Source of the DNA: Salinicoccus cyprini
GTDB lineage: Bacteria > Bacillota > Bacilli > Staphylococcales > Salinicoccaceae
Direction of reading: 5' to 3'
Assembly (NCBI RefSeq): GCF_007713705.1
Contig: NZ_VMSJ01000006.1
Location: 62,001-126,000 of the forward strand
DNA length: 64,000 nucleotides
Position 1 is the stretch's first letter, and each line of letters begins with the position of its first letter. Positions 25,481 through 33,896 of the stretch are shown here, piece by piece. The position numbers and the translations under genes were made by a program. The notes under the pieces are model-generated. The model ran no database searches. It was not told the DNA's origin and worked only from the letters and a program-made list of their open reading frames with translations.

Positions 25481-27096
25481 TGGAATACTTGAAAAGTGAA
25501 AGGAAACAGATCCTCTACAGCATCCTGCTCGGTCTTGTCGGCGGTCTTGTCGGCATCGCGCTGTTTGGTCTCAGTGGATATATGATCAGCCTCAGCTTCT
25601 TCGATCCGCCATTCTTTGTCATTATTCTGATCATTGCGGTCATCAAGCTTTTCGGCATGACGAAAGGGGCCTTCAGATATATTGAAAGGCTGCTTTCCCA
25701 TGAAGCGACATTCAAGCTGATCGGCCGGCTCCGGCTGAACTATTTCAGAAGTACAATCGGGTCTGGACAGAATACACACAGCGTCAAATTCATCCAGAAG
25801 CTGAACCAGTATTTCGAGCAGGTGGAGAACTATTATATACGCATCATCTATCCGTATATTGTGGCGGTGCTGATCTCCCTATTGCTCATGGTGCTTGCCA
25901 TATATGCAGGTCTCGGTTTTGCGGCAATGACCGCAATCATTGCACTCATCCTGCTGTTCGTCATCCCCAAGCTGTTTGAAGGACGGATGTCCAGAATATT
26001 GGAATCCCGCGACCGGACCGATGATGCCCTCTATTCCAGGTTCTATCACTATATCCATGACTACACCAACCTTTTTGTGACAGGGAAGGCAGAGTCCGAA
26101 AAAGAAAAACTTGCACCCGGAGTCCGCAAAATAAGGGAAAATGAAAACAGGATGGCCATGAACGAATCACTGATGCAGTTCCTGGGTCAGCTGCTGCAGC
26201 TTGCGGCCATCATTCTGATCATCGTCATGCTGTATGAACAGACGCCGCTATGGGTGCCGATGATCATGCTGATTGCCCTCAGCTATTTTGATCTCGCAAT
26301 GCCGGTGATGAATCCAGCAAGCCAGTACAGAACGGTAAAATCGGCAGTATCCGAGCTCGAGCTTGATATTGCGGATGCGGCCATCCCGGATGCGTCTGCC
26401 GAAGTCTCTGCCATCGAGGTGGATCACTTGGACTTCCGATACCCGAATGCCTCCCTTGATGTGCTGAAGGACATCTCGCTGACTGTAAAAGAAGGGGAGA
26501 AGCATGCGGTCATCGGCAGCAGCGGGTCAGGCAAAACGACACTGATCGACCGGATCATCGACGGGGATGCGGCAGTTACGCTATATGATGACAGCGGACA
26601 GGCAATACCGCAATCATCCATTTCCCAGGTTTCCGTCATGCCCCAGCAGCTCGACTTCTATAATGCTTCAGTAATGGACAACATCACCATGTTCGGCCAT
26701 CTGGATAGAGACCGGACAGCCATTGAAGAAGATCTCGAAACATTCGAGATGGCCCATTATACGCCGGATACCATGGTGGAGTTTACCGGCAGACTATCCG
26801 GTGGTGAACAGAAGCGGCTCCAGTTCATACGCATGCTTGCCGAAAATAAGGACTGGTGGATCATGGATGAACCGACTGCACGTCTCGATGATCGTCTGAA
26901 GCAGAAGATATGGGATCATATTCTGGCGAGACCGACGCTCATCGTGAGTACACACGATCTCAGCAGACTCGGGTCATTCGATCATATCCACTATATGGAG
27001 CAGGGTGAAATCATCGAGTCGGGTACCTACGAACAGCTGATGCAGCAGCGCGGCCCCGTCTACCAGGCAGTCCAGCGCTTCAGGGACTTTCTATAG
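25477..27096 (+). CDS. cydC: ABC exporter subunit, CydC-like
   Basis: 539 residues, same architecture as the preceding gene: membrane domain 1-310, ATPase with Walker A GSSGSGKTT, signature LSGGEQKRLQFIRML, Walker B WWIMDEPTARLD and the H-loop VSTHDL. The segment FDPPFFVIILIIAVIKLFGM and the early FRYIERLLSHEATFKL resemble CydC proteins. It pairs with the CydD-like subunit. No clear terminator; a DegV gene follows after 60 bases with its own ribosome binding site. Confidence 0.72.
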   Translation: MMEYLKSERKQILYSILLGLVGGLVGIALFGLSGYMISLSFFDPPFFVIILIIAVIKLFGMTKGAFRYIERLLSHEATFKLIGRLRLNYFRSTIGSGQNTHSVKFIQKLNQYFEQVENYYIRIIYPYIVAVLISLLLMVLAIYAGLGFAAMTAIIALILLFVIPKLFEGRMSRILESRDRTDDALYSRFYHYIHDYTNLFVTGKAESEKEKLAPGVRKIRENENRMAMNESLMQFLGQLLQLAAIILIIVMLYEQTPLWVPMIMLIALSYFDLAMPVMNPASQYRTVKSAVSELELDIADAAIPDASAEVSAIEVDHLDFRYPNASLDVLKDISLTVKEGEKHAVIGSSGSGKTTLIDRIIDGDAAVTLYDDSGQAIPQSSISQVSVMPQQLDFYNASVMDNITMFGHLDRDRTAIEEDLETFEMAHYTPDTMVEFTGRLSGGEQKRLQFIRMLAENKDWWIMDEPTARLDDRLKQKIWDHILARPTLIVSTHDLSRLGSFDHIHYMEQGEIIESGTYEQLMQQRGPVYQAVQRFRDFL

Positions 27097-27156
27097 TAAT
27101 GAAAACGAGTAAATGCTACACTGGTCTAAATTGTGCAGCAGGAAAGAGGAATTTAT

Positions 27157-28008
27157 ATGAAGAAGATTGCAGTAGTGACGGATTCTGCGTCCGGTGTGGA
27201 TAAAGACTATATGGAAACGCATGATGTCCGGGTGCTTCCGATGTCGGTCATCATCGATGGCGTTGCCTACAGGGATGGCATTGATGCAACGACCGAAGAA
27301 ATATACAGTATGCTGAAAGAAAGCGGGGAAGGAGCAAAGACTTCCCAGCCGACGATCGGAGAATTCATGGAAGTATATGAAGCGCTTGAAGCGGATGACA
27401 ATTATGAAGCCATCATCGCAATCCATGCCTCGAGCGAACTGACAGGAACCTATCAGAGTTCCCTCAGTGCTTCTGAAGACATGACCAAGCCCGTATATGT
27501 CATCGATTCAAGAATCGGAAGCTATCCGATGAAGCAGATGGTGGAGCATGCAGTGGAAGCAAGAAATTCCGACAGGAGCACGGAAGAAGTGGTACAGGAT
27601 ATCAGAGCGATGCGGGAACGCGCCCAGTTGTACCTGCTGCCGCAAAGCTTCAATCAGATGAGGAAGAGTGGCCGTATTTCAGCATCGCAGTCGATGCTGG
27701 CCTCTGTCCTCAACATTCACCTGAAACTCAAGTTCGATGATGGTAAGGTGGTCATCGGAGAAAAGCTGCGTACGAAGAAAAAAATATTCAACGCTTTACT
27801 TGACCGGCTCGAGAAGCACGTCAAGGAAGACGCGGTAAAGACGCTTGCCATCGTACATGCCGGCAATAAAGACCTTACGGAAGAATGGAAGGCGAGGATC
27901 AAAGAGAGAATGCCTCAGGTGAATCTGGTGATAGAACCGCTGGTGACAGTGGCCGGCGTGCATACTGGACATGGAACAGTCGGATTCGGCTTTACGAAGG
28001 ACCAATAG
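27157..28008 (+). CDS. DegV family protein (FakB-like fatty acid-binding protein)
   Basis: 283 residues. DegV/FakB proteins bind one fatty acid and present it to the kinase FakA for phosphorylation. Typical elements: VVTDSASGVDKDY at the N-terminus, KTSQPTIGEF, ASSELTGTYQS, VIDSRIGSYPMKQMVEHA and a late GHGTVGFGF. ATG 27157 is preceded by AAAGAGGA at 6 bases; an upstream GTG (27133) lies before that site. One of two DegV paralogues in the window; lipid preference cannot be told. Confidence 0.88.
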   Translation: MKKIAVVTDSASGVDKDYMETHDVRVLPMSVIIDGVAYRDGIDATTEEIYSMLKESGEGAKTSQPTIGEFMEVYEALEADDNYEAIIAIHASSELTGTYQSSLSASEDMTKPVYVIDSRIGSYPMKQMVEHAVEARNSDRSTEEVVQDIRAMRERAQLYLLPQSFNQMRKSGRISASQSMLASVLNIHLKLKFDDGKVVIGEKLRTKKKIFNALLDRLEKHVKEDAVKTLAIVHAGNKDLTEEWKARIKERMPQVNLVIEPLVTVAGVHTGHGTVGFGFTKDQ

Positions 28009-28046
28009 AAAAATGCGTTTCGGATTCAGTTCCGAAACGCATTTTT
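28009..28046. terminator. Bidirectional terminator between degV and the mgrA-like gene
   Basis: A 16-bp perfect stem (28009-28024 with 28031-28046) with a 6-base loop and T runs on both strands. The mgrA-like stop codon (complement of 28026-28028) lies in the loop. Confidence 0.88.
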
Positions 28047-28469
28047 TGTAAGCATTGCATCGATGTGCTGTATATGTTCAAGAAGCGCCTTCTCATCTTC
28101 AGGATCGATATCGATCGCTTCGCTGAATGAGTCGAAAGCCTTCTCAAGTTTTTCTTCCAATCCTTTGCCTCTCTCCGTTGCCTCTATATAAACAAGACGC
28201 TGATCCTCCGCATCTCTTTGGCGGCGCACCAGGTCGAGCTTTTCCATCCGTCTGATCAAAGGCGAAATTGTTCCCGTATCCAGTCTCAGCATCTCGGCCA
28301 AAGTCTTGATGTTCACCTGTTTCTTATCTTGCAGAATATTAAGTACCAGGAACTGGGGATAGGTGATGTTCATCTCGTTTAGAATGGATTTGTTATAGAA
28401 ACGGTTGATTTGTCTTTGGAGGTTATATAGGTTGAAGCAGAGGCGCTCGTCCAAAGTGGACCTGGTCAT
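28026..28469 (-). CDS. mgrA: MarR family regulator, MgrA-like
   Basis: 147 residues, dimeric winged helix. RLCFNLYNLQRQINRFY and NITYPQFLVLNIL match MgrA, with the single conserved cysteine (C11) that senses oxidation in the MgrA/SarZ/OhrR group; LDTGTISPLIRRMEKLDLV is the recognition helix region and DAEDQRLVYI the wing. In staphylococci MgrA controls autolysis, efflux pumps and surface proteins. The residues favour MgrA over SarZ or OhrR, and no ohr gene is next to it. The last codons lie in a shared terminator. Confidence 0.83.
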   Translation of the reverse strand: MTRSTLDERLCFNLYNLQRQINRFYNKSILNEMNITYPQFLVLNILQDKKQVNIKTLAEMLRLDTGTISPLIRRMEKLDLVRRQRDAEDQRLVYIEATERGKGLEEKLEKAFDSFSEAIDIDPEDEKALLEHIQHIDAMLTKNAFRN

Positions 28470-28826
28470 GAAAAACGCCCTCCATTCTGTATTGTCATGC
28501 AGAGTGATATGACCATTATAATACTATATTATATGCAAATTCAATATAAATATATGTATGTCCGAAATATGAAGGACAAATGACAAAAGGCTTCATATTA
28601 TAATGATTCGTCTGATAAAAGTGGCATAAGTAAAAAATACTGTGATAGAATGGCTATAACTATTATCTTCCGGGAGGTGGCTGCAATTGGGAAGGCGAAT
28701 TTGAAAATATACGTGCCGCATGAGATGTTGAGCACGAATGAAGACACTCTGTTTCAGGAAGCATTCGACGCAAAGATTGTAGTCAATCATTACCGGAGGT
28801 GAATCCCTTCTGGACAAGGGAACTAA
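28470..28826. other. 357-base gap between mgrA and the CNNM gene
   Basis: AT-rich divergent promoter region. Near 28600 there is TATAAT without a clear -35 partner. GGGAGGTGG at 28672-28680 introduces a possible short reading frame that ends at 28802 (listed separately). I looked for a magnesium riboswitch (M-box), expected before some Mg transport genes, and did not find its conserved core. Confidence 0.5.
28686..28802 (+). CDS. Possible small protein (about 38 residues) before the CNNM gene
   Basis: An open frame follows a good ribosome binding site (GGGAGGTG, 28672-28679). At the ideal 6-base distance the codon is ATT, a rare start; TTG 28701 is the first ordinary start but is 21 bases away. 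The peptide is mixed and protein-like (KIYVPHEMLS, ending KIVVNHYRR), not low complexity. Its stop TGA overlaps GGAGGTGA shortly before the next gene. I do not recognise it. A competing reading is a 5-codon leader from TTG 28687. Confidence 0.35.
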   Translation: MGKANLKIYVPHEMLSTNEDTLFQEAFDAKIVVNHYRR

Positions 28827-30158
28827 TTGGACATAACCACAATATGGAACTTGATTTTATTTGTAATTCTTATAGTACTGACAATGCTCTTTGTCGGGTC
28901 GGAATTTGCGCTCGTGAAAGCAAGGCATTCCCGTATCGAACAGCTTATTGAAGAAGGAAACAGGAAAGCGCGCCGGGTGCGCAGCATGACAAATGAGCTC
29001 GACTATTATCTGTCTGCGTGCCAGCTCGGTATCACCGTAACAGCGCTTGGACTTGGTTGGATCGGTGAATCGACCTTTGAAGTCCTGCTGCACCCTCTCT
29101 TTGATTTTCTGGGTATACCTGATCAGATGACGACCGTACTGACGATTGCTGCAGCATTCATCATCGTCACTTTCATCCACGTCGTCATTGGCGAGCTGGC
29201 ACCAAAGACAGTCGCAATCCAGTATTCCGAAAAACTGGCGCTGCTGCTTTCAGGACCATTGTATTTCTTCGGAGTCATCATGAAACCATTGATCTGGATA
29301 ATGAATGGATCAGCAAGGATGCTTGTCAGGCTCATCGGCCTGAAAGAAGCTCCGGTAGAGCAGGGGCACTCTGAAGATGAACTTAAGATTATAATGACAC
29401 AAAGTTATCAAAGTGGAGAAATCAACCAGACAGAGCTGGCTTATATGCAGAATATCTTTTCCTTTGATGAAAGACTGGCGAAAGATATCATGGTGCCGAG
29501 GACGCAGATGATTACACTTACGGATCCCGTGCATATTGATGATGTGCTCGAGAATGTCAAAGAACATAACTATACCCGCTATCCTGTCACCGATGAAAGT
29601 GGAGATAAGGACCAGATCATCGGATTCCTGAACGTCAGGGAGTTTCTGACCAACCACGTATCCGACGAAGAGGTCACGCCGGAGGATCATATCCACGAAA
29701 TACCGATGATCACAGAAGTTTCACGCATCAGTGATGCACTGATCAAAATGCAGCAGGAACGTGTGCATATTGCACTGATCATCGACGAGTACGGTGGGAC
29801 AGCAGGGATGATCACAATGGAGGATATCCTTGAAGAGATCGTCGGTGAAATCAGGGATGAGTTCGATGAAGACGAAGAGCCCGATATCGTCAAGGTGGAG
29901 GATGACATCTACCACATAAACGGTCGCGTACTGCTGGATGATCTGGAAGAGAAATTCGGTATCACATTCAGCGATAGTGACGATATCGATACGATCGGCG
30001 GCTGGCTTCAGAGCAACGATACCGATATTGGAAAAGACGACTATTTCAATACAGAAGAAGACAAGTGGATCGTCCTTGATATGGACAACCATCTGGTCAA
30101 GCAGGTCGCCCTGCTCAAAGGATACAACCGCTCGAAAAATAACGAAGAAGAAGAATAA
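28827..30158 (+). CDS. mpfA: CNNM/CorC-type membrane protein (hemolysin family, MpfA-like)
   Basis: 443 residues: CNNM membrane domain (about 1-195, three or four spans, [18 protein letters not shown]), a tandem CBS pair (about 210-335, with [10 protein letters not shown] and [22 protein letters not shown]), and a CorC_HlyC domain (345-430, [14 protein letters not shown]...TIGGWLQ). Family members move magnesium, often outward, and MpfA protects S. aureus from high magnesium. The start is TTG after AAGGGA. It ends just before a terminator shared with the convergent restriction gene. Confidence 0.82.
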   Translation: MDITTIWNLILFVILIVLTMLFVGSEFALVKARHSRIEQLIEEGNRKARRVRSMTNELDYYLSACQLGITVTALGLGWIGESTFEVLLHPLFDFLGIPDQMTTVLTIAAAFIIVTFIHVVIGELAPKTVAIQYSEKLALLLSGPLYFFGVIMKPLIWIMNGSARMLVRLIGLKEAPVEQGHSEDELKIIMTQSYQSGEINQTELAYMQNIFSFDERLAKDIMVPRTQMITLTDPVHIDDVLENVKEHNYTRYPVTDESGDKDQIIGFLNVREFLTNHVSDEEVTPEDHIHEIPMITEVSRISDALIKMQQERVHIALIIDEYGGTAGMITMEDILEEIVGEIRDEFDEDEEPDIVKVEDDIYHINGRVLLDDLEEKFGITFSDSDDIDTIGGWLQSNDTDIGKDDYFNTEEDKWIVLDMDNHLVKQVALLKGYNRSKNNEEEE

Positions 30159-30160
30159 GA

Positions 30161-30195
30161 ATAGGAGCGGCCCCCTGGGAGGGGTCCGCTCCTAT
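30161..30195. terminator. Bidirectional terminator between the CNNM gene and the restriction gene
   Basis: A stem of 14 pairs with one mismatch (30161-30175 with 30181-30195), a 5-base loop and a T run on the plus strand. The stop codon of the minus-strand gene lies in the right arm. Confidence 0.85.
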
Positions 30196-33071
30196 TTTTG
30201 CATGCTGGATTCCAGATACTTGTATATTTCATAATCCACTGGTCTTTCCATGACCATATTCATCATGACGACCGGTTTTCCAAAACCGTCATTCATTTTC
30301 GTTTCGTGAAGTGAATCATAATCGATCCGGCCCTGTCCAAGATAGTAGAAGTCGGTGCCTTCATCATCATTCTTCTTTACGAAGATATGGATCGGTGCCC
30401 CTTTACTGTGTGCGTCGAGGATGGTCCTGATCTCTTTGGACTGCAGTGTCCGATTGCTCCTTGTAGCCCATCTGAGTGTACTCTGATCAAGAAACTGATC
30501 CTCATACTGTATGGTTTCCTCAATCGTTTCATCTTTATGGTAGGTGATGAAGATCGGACAGGTGCCATGCTTGTATTTATATCCATACATCGTGGATGAT
30601 TCATCCTTGTCCCATTCAAGCAGCCGGCAGGCGTCTTTTCTCGAATACTTCTGATTGATTGTGAGGGGGGTCGTCTGATTGTACTGAGCACTGCTTTCCA
30701 TGGAAAGTTCCAGCAGCTGAACAATATGGTCATATACGAGTGGATCTTCAAGTGCATCAGACAATGCACGCGTCGGATGGATGGTATCTTCCACGATTTC
30801 GACAAGCGGTTCCCCGTACTTCTTAAGGTCCTGCTGTGTATGGAACTGATGAGTGAGCATTCTGAGTACCGATCGCATTGTGTCGTCCGTCATGTGATAG
30901 CCCTGTCTGTGCATCTCGAGCTGGAAGTCCTGCAGGCCTACCGGTGCCTTGATGACTGCCTTCAGCAGATGGGTTTCAATGATGCGTTTGCCTTCGGCGA
31001 TTTCTCCAGAGAGAAAAGCGAGAATCTGTCGGCTGTTGTGTGTAATGTTCAGATCCGTCTCCTTGATTTTCATGAGAAACTCGAGGTAGTAGCTGTACTT
31101 ATGCAGTATGACAAATGGATCGATGACATCGACATCCTTATAATAGTCGAGAAGTGTCGGCATGCGACCAAGTTTATTTTTCAAATATATATGCATTTCC
31201 TTGAGGAAACTCTGTCTGTTGACGGGTGTAGTATTGATCGACTGGTATATTTTCTCCTTGGCGACTGCTTCAAAATTGATTGTGGACACGCCGCTGACTG
31301 TATTGCGGTTGATCAGCGATTTTCTGAGCCTATCCTTGTTGTATGATTTATCTCCTGTCAGAGCGATGGGAATCATGTAGTTGTTCTTATAATTTCCAAT
31401 AAAATCGATGACCGTCAAATATTCTTTGTCATCGTATTTTCTGAGGCCACGGCCGAGCTGCTGTATAAAGACGATGCTGGACTTCGTCTGGCGCAGCATG
31501 ACCACCTGATTGATTGCCGGTATATCGACACCTTCATTGAATATGTCCACTGTAATGATATAGTCGAGTCCGCCGTTTTCAAACTGCCGCACTGCCTGCT
31601 GCCGTTCGGCCTGGGTGTGAAGACCCGTCAGTGCCTTTGTACTATAACCGCGGGCGTTCAGTGCTTCACTGAGTTCGTGTGCTTCCTGCCGATTCGAGAC
31701 GAACATCAATCCATGCAGCACTTCTCCGGAATGGCCGTAATATTCGATCTTTTCCAGCAGGTGATCGATCCGCTCACTGCTTGTCAGCCGGCCGAGTGCT
31801 GTCGTATCATCGATTATTTGGCCGTCCTTCTCATAGTCGGTCACACCAAAGTAATGGAAAGGTGCGAGAATCTCTTCTTCCAGTGCCTGCTGCAGGCGGA
31901 TTTCGTAGGCAATGTTGTAGTCGAACAGGCTGAATATTTCAGCGTCGTCCGTCCGCTCCGGAGTGGCAGTCATGCCGAGCAGAAATGATGGATTGAAGTG
32001 ATCGAGTATCTTCGCATATGTATCGGCACCGGAACGATGGGCTTCATCGACGATGATGTAATCGAAATCGTCGGGGTTAAAGCGCCTCAGATTGCCCTCT
32101 CGTGAGAGGGTCTGGACAGTAGCGAACAGATATTTCGCATCGGCCGCCTTCTGATTGCCGCTGAAGATGCCGAAATCGGACGGTGATCCTTCCAGCAGAT
32201 TAGAAAAGTCATTTCTCGACTTGTCGAGTATCTGTTCGCGGTGGGCCAGGAAAAGCATGCGCCGAGGCCTGAACTGCTGTACATCGAATGCAGCGAGATA
32301 GGTCTTGCCGGTCCCTGTTGCTGAAATTACGAGCCCTTTGTTCTTGCCGGTCCGTCGCAGCTGGTCAAGTGCGTTCAATGCTTCGTACTGCATTGCATTC
32401 GGTTTTATGACAGGACCTTCTGCGCCTCTATACCGGTACTTGGAACGATCCTCGATGACCTCGAGCACCGTCCTCTGCATCGGTTCCTCGACATATGACT
32501 GCGCATAGGCATCGACCCACGCGTCATCCACAGGTACAGAATCGTTCCATAATGCTTCGAACTGGTTGTTGAAATGCTGGATGACCGCACCATTCTCCAG
32601 GCTGGTCAGTTTGAGGTTGTATTCATAATTCTTCTTCAGTGCTGCATCGGTGAGGTTGGAGCTTCCGATGAACATGGAAGTGTAGTGCCTGTTCCTGAAG
32701 ACATACCCTTTCGCATGGAAACCTTCCTTGCCGGTAACCCTGACATCGATGTTCGGAATGCCGAGAAGCGCCTTGAAAACTTTCGGCTTGTTGAAGTTCA
32801 GATAGGTGGAAGTGATGATGCGTCCCTTTACTTTCCTTTTGGCAAGTTCATGCAGTGTCGTCTTCAAAGTCGCCAGTCCGCCTTCTGTTATGAAGGCGAC
32901 GGAGATGGAAAATGAATCGCACACTTCCATTTCATCGAGCATGGAAGAGAGGACATTCTCCTCCCTGGAATTGATGATCATGCGCGGAGGATGATGCGCG
33001 ACCTTATCTATATTCTGATCTACAAAACCATGTTCATATGCATTCAGCAGATTCTCTTTATTTATTCCCAT
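30192..33071 (-). CDS. SauUSI-like type IV restriction enzyme (PLD nuclease, helicase, DUF3427)
   Basis: 959 residues, close to SauUSI of S. aureus (about 953). Order: phospholipase D-type nuclease at about 40-190 with one H119-x-K121 motif and GSSN near 136-139; superfamily 2 helicase with Walker A SATGTGKT (about 250-257), DEAH (342-345), TATPE, and motif VI in QQLGRGLRKYD; then a long C-terminal region with a DUF3427-like end. SauUSI cuts DNA carrying 5-methyl- or hydroxymethylcytosine. ATG 33071 is 7 bases from GAGGTG; an ATG at 33095 lies before that site. It stands alone, without a methylase, as expected for type IV. The modification it reads is inferred. Confidence 0.82.
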   Translation of the reverse strand: MGINKENLLNAYEHGFVDQNIDKVAHHPPRMIINSREENVLSSMLDEMEVCDSFSISVAFITEGGLATLKTTLHELAKRKVKGRIITSTYLNFNKPKVFKALLGIPNIDVRVTGKEGFHAKGYVFRNRHYTSMFIGSSNLTDAALKKNYEYNLKLTSLENGAVIQHFNNQFEALWNDSVPVDDAWVDAYAQSYVEEPMQRTVLEVIEDRSKYRYRGAEGPVIKPNAMQYEALNALDQLRRTGKNKGLVISATGTGKTYLAAFDVQQFRPRRMLFLAHREQILDKSRNDFSNLLEGSPSDFGIFSGNQKAADAKYLFATVQTLSREGNLRRFNPDDFDYIIVDEAHRSGADTYAKILDHFNPSFLLGMTATPERTDDAEIFSLFDYNIAYEIRLQQALEEEILAPFHYFGVTDYEKDGQIIDDTTALGRLTSSERIDHLLEKIEYYGHSGEVLHGLMFVSNRQEAHELSEALNARGYSTKALTGLHTQAERQQAVRQFENGGLDYIITVDIFNEGVDIPAINQVVMLRQTKSSIVFIQQLGRGLRKYDDKEYLTVIDFIGNYKNNYMIPIALTGDKSYNKDRLRKSLINRNTVSGVSTINFEAVAKEKIYQSINTTPVNRQSFLKEMHIYLKNKLGRMPTLLDYYKDVDVIDPFVILHKYSYYLEFLMKIKETDLNITHNSRQILAFLSGEIAEGKRIIETHLLKAVIKAPVGLQDFQLEMHRQGYHMTDDTMRSVLRMLTHQFHTQQDLKKYGEPLVEIVEDTIHPTRALSDALEDPLVYDHIVQLLELSMESSAQYNQTTPLTINQKYSRKDACRLLEWDKDESSTMYGYKYKHGTCPIFITYHKDETIEETIQYEDQFLDQSTLRWATRSNRTLQSKEIRTILDAHSKGAPIHIFVKKNDDEGTDFYYLGQGRIDYDSLHETKMNDGFGKPVVMMNMVMERPVDYEIYKYLESSMQK

Positions 33072-33206
33072 ATATTTGCACCTCTTCAGGTCCATTATAT
33101 TGAAGTGTGCCTCACTTTCCTAGATCCCGCCTTGATTTTTCTAAATTATTCAAAAAAGGAATCCAATTATGCTAAACTGTATGTAATAAAAGAGGGTGGT
33201 GTCCAC

Positions 33207-33509
33207 ATGGGTGTTTTTGAATTTTTGATTGCAACTGTCCCGGTAGTGCTTTTCTTTTCTGTTCCGCTCTATGCCATCAATCTCCGCCATAAGCAGAAGT
33301 CGCAAAAGCTGGATATAATGAAAATACAGGAAGAGAAGGAATTGGAGCAGCTCAGACAGGAAAACTTCATTATCGAGAATAAGCAGATGCAGCTGGAGCT
33401 CGATCGGATGAAGGAGGAACGGGAAAGACAGCGTCTTGAGGACGGCAGGGACTCGCGCTGGCTGATCCAGGATACTGAAGACAGGATGGCAGACAAAAAA
33501 CCCTCGTAA
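33207..33509 (+). CDS. Small membrane protein with cytoplasmic coiled coil
   Basis: 100 residues: one membrane span at 4-25, a short basic segment (NLRHKQKSQK), then a Glu/Gln/Lys-rich coiled coil at about 35-85. The layout resembles PspB, but I see no clear sequence match and no other psp gene nearby. The ATG follows GAGGGTGG. The stop lies in the stem of a terminator shared with the convergent GlsB-like gene. Confidence 0.7.
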   Translation: MGVFEFLIATVPVVLFFSVPLYAINLRHKQKSQKLDIMKIQEEKELEQLRQENFIIENKQMQLELDRMKEERERQRLEDGRDSRWLIQDTEDRMADKKPS

Positions 33510-33528
33510 CTTCAAGTTACGAGGGTTT
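33498..33528. terminator. Bidirectional terminator
   Basis: A 15-bp perfect stem (33498-33512 with 33514-33528) includes the stop codon of the plus-strand gene; the GlsB-like gene ends 9 bases to the right. Confidence 0.85.
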
Positions 33529-33536
33529 CAGTTCAA

Positions 33537-33797
33537 TTATGCTCTTCTGCCGCCACCGAGTGCCTTCATGATGAATGAAACAATCAGTATCAGAATGATT
33601 GCGCCGATCAGGCCACCGATGATGCTTACGCCGCCGACTTCAGGACCGAAGCTCAGTCCGAGTGCATTTGCAATTGCAGCACCGACAAGTCCAGCAATAA
33701 TGTTTCCGATAATACCGAATGGTACGTCTTTACCTAGAATAAGTCCGGCGAGCCAACCAATGATGCCGCCTACGATTAATGTAATAATCCAACCCAT
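33537..33797 (-). CDS. GlsB/YeaQ/YmgE family stress membrane protein
   Basis: 86 residues, three hydrophobic glycine-rich spans: MGWIITLIVGGIIGWLAGLI, then FGIIGNIIAGLVGAAIANAL, and a third ending before GGGRRA. This is the Transgly_assoc family of small stress-response membrane proteins of unknown mechanism. AAGGAGG precedes the start. A perfect sigma-B promoter upstream supports a general-stress role. Confidence 0.88.
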   Translation of the reverse strand: MGWIITLIVGGIIGWLAGLILGKDVPFGIIGNIIAGLVGAAIANALGLSFGPEVGGVSIIGGLIGAIILILIVSFIMKALGGGRRA

Positions 33798-33867
33798 GGA
33801 TAATTCCTCCTTGTGTGTTCGTTTGTCTGTTTTAGTAAGTTAATAAAACGTCGTTCTAGTAGAATGA

Positions 33868-33893
33868 ATACCCATGGATTTGGAGTGTTAAAC
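33868..33893 (-). promoter_or_regulatory. Sigma-B promoter of the GlsB-like gene
   Basis: On the minus strand: GTTTAA, 14 bases, GGGTAT, an exact consensus match. The -10 ends about 70 bases before the start codon; the -35 lies next to the stop codon of the MFS gene. Confidence 0.78.
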
Positions 33894-33896
33894 AAC

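Noticed and set aside
28470-28826. An M-box magnesium riboswitch before the CNNM gene
   Set aside because: Its conserved core could not be found.
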